Source of the DNA: Posidonia oceanica
Lineage: Eukaryota; Streptophyta; Magnoliopsida; Alismatales; Posidoniaceae
DNA: 64,000 nucleotides
Assembly (NCBI GenBank): GCA_037176725.1
Contig: JAZBRS010000057.1
Span: forward strand, 89,797,501 to 89,861,500
Reading direction: 5' to 3'
In this document: one piece after another, positions 58,466-64,000 of the stretch
Layout: the number at the start of each line of letters is the position of its first letter
How positions within the stretch are numbered: position 1 is the first letter of the stretch
The notes under the pieces: model-generated
What the model saw: the letters and a program-made list of their open reading frames with translations, nothing else
What the model was told of the DNA's origin: nothing
Databases searched by the model: none
Position numbers and translations under genes: made by a program

Positions 58466-58796
58466 CGAGGTCGAGGGAACCAAGGCCGCTGCTCAGGGTT
58501 GACAAGACACCACGACTGTAGTCGGTGGGAAGCAGTGTTGTTGTTGGCATGAGTCACTTATCCGGTGGATGAATCGAAAATCATGATTCGTTGCCACAAT
58601 GCAAATGCTAAATGTAAATGCTAGGATGCAATGCTGATGCTAATCCTACAATGCCGATGGCATGCTGGTGCTCATAAGCGCTAAAGTCCGTTTAGGGTGC
58701 GCGAGCAATGCATGTGTATGTAACACTAATGCGGATAATGTGATGTTGCAGATCGCTGAGCTCTGTCGCTCTAAGCGACCAGAAAGGGGATGATGT

Positions 58797-60745
58797 GATA
58801 AGTGTTGGACTTATCGACTGAAATAGATAAGTTTCGGACTTATCGGTTGAAAAAGGTGAATAGATAAGTTTCGAACTTATCAGCTGGAAAAGAGGATATG
58901 ATAAGTTTTGGACTTATCGGTCGGAAAAGGATATGATAAGTTTCAGACTTATCAGCCGGAAAAGAGGATATGATAAGTTTCGGACTTATCAGCCGGAAAA
59001 GGGGATAGATAAGTTTCGGACTTATCGGCCGCAAAAGAGGATATGATAAGTTTCAGACTTATCAGCCGGAAAAGGGGATAGATAAGTTTCGGACTTATCA
59101 GCCGGAAAAGAGGATATGATAAGTTTCGGACTTATCAGCCGAAAAAGAGGATATGATAAGTTTCAGACTTATCAGCCGGAAAAGGGGATAGATAAGTTTC
59201 GGACTTATCGACCGGAAAAAAGGATATGATAAGTTTTGGACTTATCAGCTAGAAAAAGGGATAGATAAGTTTCGGACTTATCAGCCACAAAAGAGGATAT
59301 GATAAGTTTCGGACTTATCAGCCAGAAAAGGGGATAGATAAGCTTCGGACTTATCAACCGGAAAAGAGGATACGATAGGTTTCGGACTTATCAACCAGAA
59401 AAGGGGATAGATAAGTTTCGGATTTATCAGTCGGAAAAGAGGATAAGATAAGTTTCAGACTTATCAGCTGGAAAAGAGGATATGATAAGTTTCAGACTTA
59501 TCAGCCAGAAAAGAGGATATGATAAGTTTCGGACTTATCGGCCGGAAAAGAGGATATGATAAGTTTCGGACTTATCAGCCGGAAAAGGGGATAGATAAGT
59601 TTCGGACTGGCCAGTCGCAAAAGGAGATAGATAAGTTTCAAACTTATCAGCCGGAAAAGGGAATAGATAAGTTTCGAACTTATCAGCCGGAACAGAGGAA
59701 TAGATAAGTTTTGGACATATCAGCCGGAGTAGATAAGTTGTGGACTTATCAGCTGGAATAGATAAGTTTCAGACTTATCACCCGAAAAAGAGAATGGATA
59801 AGTTTCGGACATATCAGCCGGAAAAGATAAGTTTCGGACTTATCAACCGGAATAGATAAGTTTTGGACTTATCACCCGAAAAAGAGAATGGATAAGTTTT
59901 GGACTTATTAGCCGGAAAAGAGAATAGATAAGTTTCGGACTTATAAGCTGGAATAGATAAGTTTCGGACTTATCAGCTGGAAAAGGGAATAGATAAGTTT
60001 CGGACTTATCAGCCGGAAAAGATAATGGATAAGTTTCGGACTTATCAGCCGAAAAAGAGAATAGATAAGTTTCGAACTTATCAGCCGGAATAGATAAGTT
60101 TCAGAGTTATCACCCGAAAAAGAGAATGGATAAGTTTTGGACTTATTAGCTAGAAAAGAGAATAAATAAGTTTCGGACTTATCAGTCGAAATAGATAAGT
60201 TTCTGACTTATCAGCTAGAAAAGGGAATAGATAAGTTTCGGACTTATCAGTCGGAAAAGATAATGGATAAGTTTCGGACTTATCAGCCGGAATAGAGGAA
60301 TAGATAAGTTTCGGACTTATCAGCCGGAAAAGATAATGGATAAGTTTCAGACTTATCAGTCGGAAAAGAGAATAGATAAGTTTCGGGCTTATCAGCCGGA
60401 ATAGATAAGTTTCGGACTTATCACCTGAAAAAGAGAATGGATAAGTTTTGGACTTATCAGCCGGAAAAGAGAATAGATAAGTTTCGGACTTATCAGCCGG
60501 AATAGATAAGTTTCGGACTTATCAGTCGGAAAAGGGAATAGATAAGTTCGGACTTATTAGCCGGAAAAGATAATGGATAAGTTTCGGACTTATCAGCCAG
60601 AAAAGAGAATAGATAAGTTTCGGACTTATCAGCTGGAATAGATAAGTTTCAGACTTATCACCCGAAAAAGAGAATGGATAAGTTTCAGACTTATCAGCCA
60701 GAAAAGAGAATAGATAAGTTCTGGACTTATCAACCGGAAAAGGAT
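58797..60745 (-). repeat. About 31-bp hairpin tandem array in 3' UTR of element C, roughly 60 units
   Basis: The unit is GATAAGTTTCGGACTTATC plus AGCCGGAAAAGAG-type spacers of 6 to 18 bases. Arms GATAAGT and ACTTATC enclose TTCGG. Arms are mostly conserved; spacers vary in length and sequence. Element sense reads GATAAGTCCGAAACTTATC. Confidence 0.95.
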
Positions 60746-62628
60746 TGATAATGGGAATAACAAAACCCGTTGACAGTTTGGGGTGTCAGCCCGAAAAGAA
60801 GAGACAATACCAAGAGGCAGCAAAGATGCCCCTGGCATCGAGGGCGACCACAGGCCAGCGAGTCTATCAAGCAAGAGGGGTGATGACAAGTCGGATGACT
60901 TGTGACCACAGATGCGAGATGCAACGGGAATGTGATACCACGGGACAGTAGAAAAGATGCCCTTGGTATCGGACAGGAAATACCAGGGAGCAGTCGAAGC
61001 GCCCTTGGCATCAAGAAGCTGAGAATGGAGACAAAACTAACGTGCTTGCTAACTGAGTAGTTTGGTGTACCAACCCGGTGCTAGACAGTTTGACGGGTGT
61101 CAACCGAGTAGTTTGGGCTACCAGCCCGGTGCTAGGAAACTCCAGACAAGACTATCGTGCTTGCCGACCAGAATGCTAGACACTTTGACGGATGTCATCC
61201 ATACAGTTAGGGCTGCCAGCCCGGTGTAGAGGATAAGACCAAGGAGAGATGCCCTGGGCGAAAGTACTGTCCCAACTAGTTCATCCAAAAAGCAGTGGGC
61301 CTACCCCTGGCTGAGAATGGTTCGATGCCTTGCAAAGTCGAAAGGGAGAGTAGAGAAGTAATTGATGTATGCATGAGTTATGCAAAGCTTGGTGCATGAT
61401 TGATTTATTTATCTTGAATATGCATGATTTATGCAATTTCTATTATAGATGCATGATTTATGCAATTTTATTGTTTGTAGATGCATGACTTATGCAATTT
61501 TTGCTTGTAGATGCATGATTTATGCAATTTTGTTTGTAGATGCATGATTTATGCAAATTTGTTGTTTACAGATGCATGATTTATGCAGTTTTTTGTTGCC
61601 CTCAGCATTTGGAATGCTAGGAATGCCCGCTATATAGAAAAGAGTAGTCCTCAACTCACGAGACTCTACCTGGACTCCTAGATAGTAGGTGGCTCTCTGG
61701 AATGGACGGTGTCTCAGAAGGTGGTGCGTCTGGTGGTGTGGTGAGAAACAAAGCTCCATGCCAAACTCTCTAGGACCTACACCTACTCTTTTATTTTTCA
61801 TTTTTCTTTTTTTTTTACTCCCTCATAGGTTTGCAGGTTTACTCTAACCCTGGCTTGGAGGTAAAAAACGCCTGGCCTAGTGTTGGGGAGCTGTTGCAAG
61901 ACAGGGGTAGCTAGTCCCTAGAGGATTTGTGGGATTTCCAGGCATATGCTCCGACTCCTCTCCAAGATGGTCGTAGGGATAGGGCTAATCTGCTCACCTC
62001 TATCTCTAGGGCTGACTTCTATCTTTGACTTCTGTCTTCCTCTTTTTTTTTATGCCCTTTTAATGACTGATTTTTTTGGTTGATTTTTTCTTTTGATCTT
62101 TTCTTTTCTTTTCTCTCTCTTTTTTTTCTTCTTTTTTTTTTCACTCTCACTCTCAGCCTATCATTTTCTCTCCCTCTGGAGGTATAGGTCCTATGAGGAG
62201 TTTGGACATTTCGCTCTATTTTTTTATTGGATGGTGGCTCCCTTACTTGCTAGGACATCTAGGTAGTGTCAACTGAGGAGGAACAAACTCTTTCCAAGCA
62301 GGCTAGCTATTCCGATTTTTGTCATCAGGCATGATTATTACGAATGAGGATTTTTGTACATCATGAATGAGTATGATTGATTTTGATTGATTTTTTTTTT
62401 TTTTTGATTATCATGAATGAAGATGATTGATTTTGATTTTTTTTTTGACTAATGCTGCTACAAATGCATGTTGATTTTATATGCTACAGAAATGCTAAAA
62501 AGGAAAGGTATGTAATGCCAAGAATGTATGCAGACGCAATTTTCAAATGCAAGATTGTGAAGCAATGAATGCATGGAATAAAATAGAAAAGGAGAAAAAC
62601 TCTGCAAGGCAAGGATACATGCCTCAAG
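60746..62628 (-). other. Remaining 3' UTR of element C
   Basis: Contains blocks homologous to the 3' UTRs of A and B (AGATGCCC...GGTATC, GAAGCGCCCTTGGCATC and ACCAGCCCGGTG segments at 60800-61220), the array at 61375-61595, polypyrimidine runs (62040-62150) and ATCATGAATGA repeats (62330-62460). No protein was recognised. Confidence 0.65.
61375..61595 (-). repeat. 36-40-bp tandem array with TGCAT-GATTT-ATGCA, about six to seven units
   Basis: Each unit holds the inverted repeat TGCATGATTTATGCA followed by T-rich spacer and TTGTAGA. It is distinct from the larger array at 58797-60745. Confidence 0.85.
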
Positions 62629-64000
62629 TCATTGGTAGTACTTCTTGAGGTAGCAAGAATTGACCGGTCCTGATTGCACAACCTGGTCCATGTCCTCAAG
62701 GATCACCGCACCATCGGAGAAGATTTGCTTGACAATGAAAGGGCTGCGCCAATTGGACCTGAATTTGCCACGGGTGTCAGGCAGATGAATAGCTCGCAAG
62801 ACTAGGTCACCGGGTGCGAGATGTCGGGGTCTAACCTTCTTCTGATAAGCTTTGGCCATGCGCCTCTGATAACATTGGGCATGATGCATGGCCTGCAATT
62901 TGTGCTCGTCGATCAGATTCAGCTGGATGCAGCAGTCTTCAATCCATTCTGCCTCCTCCAGCTCAGCTTCTCGTAGGATCCGAAGTGATGGGATCTCTAC
63001 CTCGATGGGCAAAACAGCCTCCATGCCATACACAAGTGAATATTGAGTTACCCCTGTTGATGTCCGGACCGATGTTCTGTACGCCCAAAGGGCATATGGA
63101 AGCTTGTCATGCTAGTCCTTATGAGTCTCAGCCATTTTTTTCAGGATCTTCACAAGATTTTTGTTGGCTGACTCAACTATGCCATTCATCTACGGCCGAT
63201 AAGGTGAGGATCTATGGTGATCTTGAAACTCTGGAGATAGTCCTCAATCGTCTGGGCTACGAAGTTCTTGCCGTTATCAGATATGATGGCGTACGGGACC
63301 CCGTACCGGGCAATGATGTTGTTCCTGATGAACTTTTCCATTGCCGTGGTTGTGACATTCTTGTACAAGGCCGCCTCCACCCACTTGGTGAAGTAATCAA
63401 TCGCTACCAAGATAAAGCGATGACCATTGGAGGCTGCGGGATGAATAGCCCTGATGACGTCAATTCCCCATGTAGAGAAGGGCCATGGTGACGACATGCT
63501 GTGCAATTGCTATGGGGGAGCATGAATGAAGTTCCCATGGATCTAGCAGTTGTGGCATCTGCGCACAAACTGGCAGCAATCTGCCTCCATGGTTGACCAG
63601 AAATAGCCATGAAGCATGATCTTCTTGGCTAGCAACACACTGTTCATATGAGGGCCGCATGTCCCTACATGAACTTGGAGCATCAGTGTGTCGACTTCTG
63701 TCTTGTCCACACAGCGAAGGAGCATTTGATTGTAGGATCTCCTATAAAGGTGTCTTGCTCCTAGCACAAATCTTGACGCTAGACGCACCAAAGTCTTCTT
63801 GTCGGCCGCCGAAGCACCAGGCGGAAATCTGCCAGACTCCAGGAAGGTCTAGATGTCATGGAATCAAGGGAGATGATCTGAGGGGTTTGCCTCGTCAATG
63901 CTCATGCAGTGTGCAGGCTGCTCTATACGTGTGACTGACACGTCCACTGTATGGTCCTCTGATATGGAGAGCCAAGATGCTAAAGTTGCCAGCGCATCCG
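62629..64000 (-). pseudogene. RNase H end and integrase of element C, partial
   Basis: From the right edge: DALATLAS (RNase H end), a linker with two stops, the integrase zinc module (HVGTCGPHMNSVLLAKKIML, CQFVRRCHNC), then the core: first Asp in WGIDVIRAIHP, second Asp in IISDNGKNF and the Glu expected in the NGIVESANKN segment, which follows a stop and a small frame change. Then come YALWAYRTSVRTSTG, MEAVLPIEVEIPSLRIL and a C-terminal module VRPRHLAPGDLVLR with FIVKQIFSDGAVIL, ending at 62629. Two of the stops sit at positions where relatives have Trp. Confidence 0.9.

Larger units (their letters stand above)
58081..64000 (-). mobile_element. Element C: Tat/Ogre-like element, 3' part, runs off the right edge
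   Basis: In element sense: RNase H end and integrase (64000 to 62629), 3' UTR with hairpin arrays, polypurine tract at 58450-58465, then LTR C. Reverse transcriptase, gag and 5' LTR would lie right of the window. Several in-frame stops in integrase make it inactive. Confidence 0.85.

Noticed and set aside
58070..58557. Lys/Pro repeat protein on the minus strand
   Set aside because: Translation of the 24-27-bp minisatellite in LTR C.
58797..60745. CRISPR-like array of regular repeats with spacers
   Set aside because: The context is a plant retrotransposon 3' UTR, spacers are themselves repeated and 6-18 bases long, and there are no cas genes. It is a minisatellite with hairpin units.

Overview
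The window is nuclear DNA of a flowering plant, dominated by transposable elements. The evidence is a plant-specific PORR-domain gene with a GT-AG intron, plant LTR retrotransposon lineages (Tat/Ogre, Tekay chromovirus, Copia), a WRKY group IId fragment, a retinoblastoma-related exon and Tourist-like MITEs. The species cannot be named from the sequence. The first exon of the PORR gene is very GC-rich while the surrounding intergenic DNA is AT-rich.

Layout. 1-11066: 3' half of a plus-strand Tat/Ogre-like Ty3/gypsy element (element A), with gag, no pol, a repeat-rich 3' UTR and a 4.5 kb 3' LTR. 11067-11861: decayed hAT transposase C-terminus. 12700-14175: the only apparently intact host gene, a two-exon PORR protein. 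14176-22120: AT-rich intergenic DNA with two PIF/Harbinger-like MITEs with TTA target duplications, a 1.1 kb inverted-repeat (foldback) element and small direct repeats. 22124-22375: LINE reverse transcriptase scrap. 22950-29467: Copia (Ale-like) gag split in two by about 5.5 kb of inserted DNA. That insert holds a CACTA-type terminus, captured gene exons (one clearly retinoblastoma-related), a solo or truncated LTR and a WRKY exon with a stop at the W of its signature.

29468-64000 is a deep nest of insertions, read outside-in. Copia-like element D (LTR 29468-30772) is interrupted at 31419 by gag-only Copia-like element E. E is interrupted in its right LTR at 36063 by Tekay chromovirus F (minus strand, gag-PR-RT-RH-INT-chromodomain, many stops). 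F is interrupted at 42849 by a minus-strand Tat/Ogre-like chain. The chain reads, on the minus strand, RNase H-integrase (element C, runs off the right edge), 3' UTR, an LTR shared by C and B, ORF1 remnant (element B), 3' UTR and LTR B. The shared LTR is itself split by a 5.7 kb solo LTR at 52407-58075. The outer halves of D, E and F must lie beyond 64000 if they survive.

The main unexplained structure is palindromic. Almost every LTR or 3' UTR here carries reiterated short inverted repeats: paired GTTGGACGC...GCGTCCAAC modules in LTRs B and C; CGG-N-CCG pairs in LTRs of Copia-like and Tekay elements that otherwise differ; and GATAAGTCCG-N-CTTATC hairpin arrays in the 3' UTRs of all three Tat/Ogre elements, although their repeat units differ (about 31, 70 and 45 bp). 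All coordinates, alignments and copy counts were read by eye without any search.
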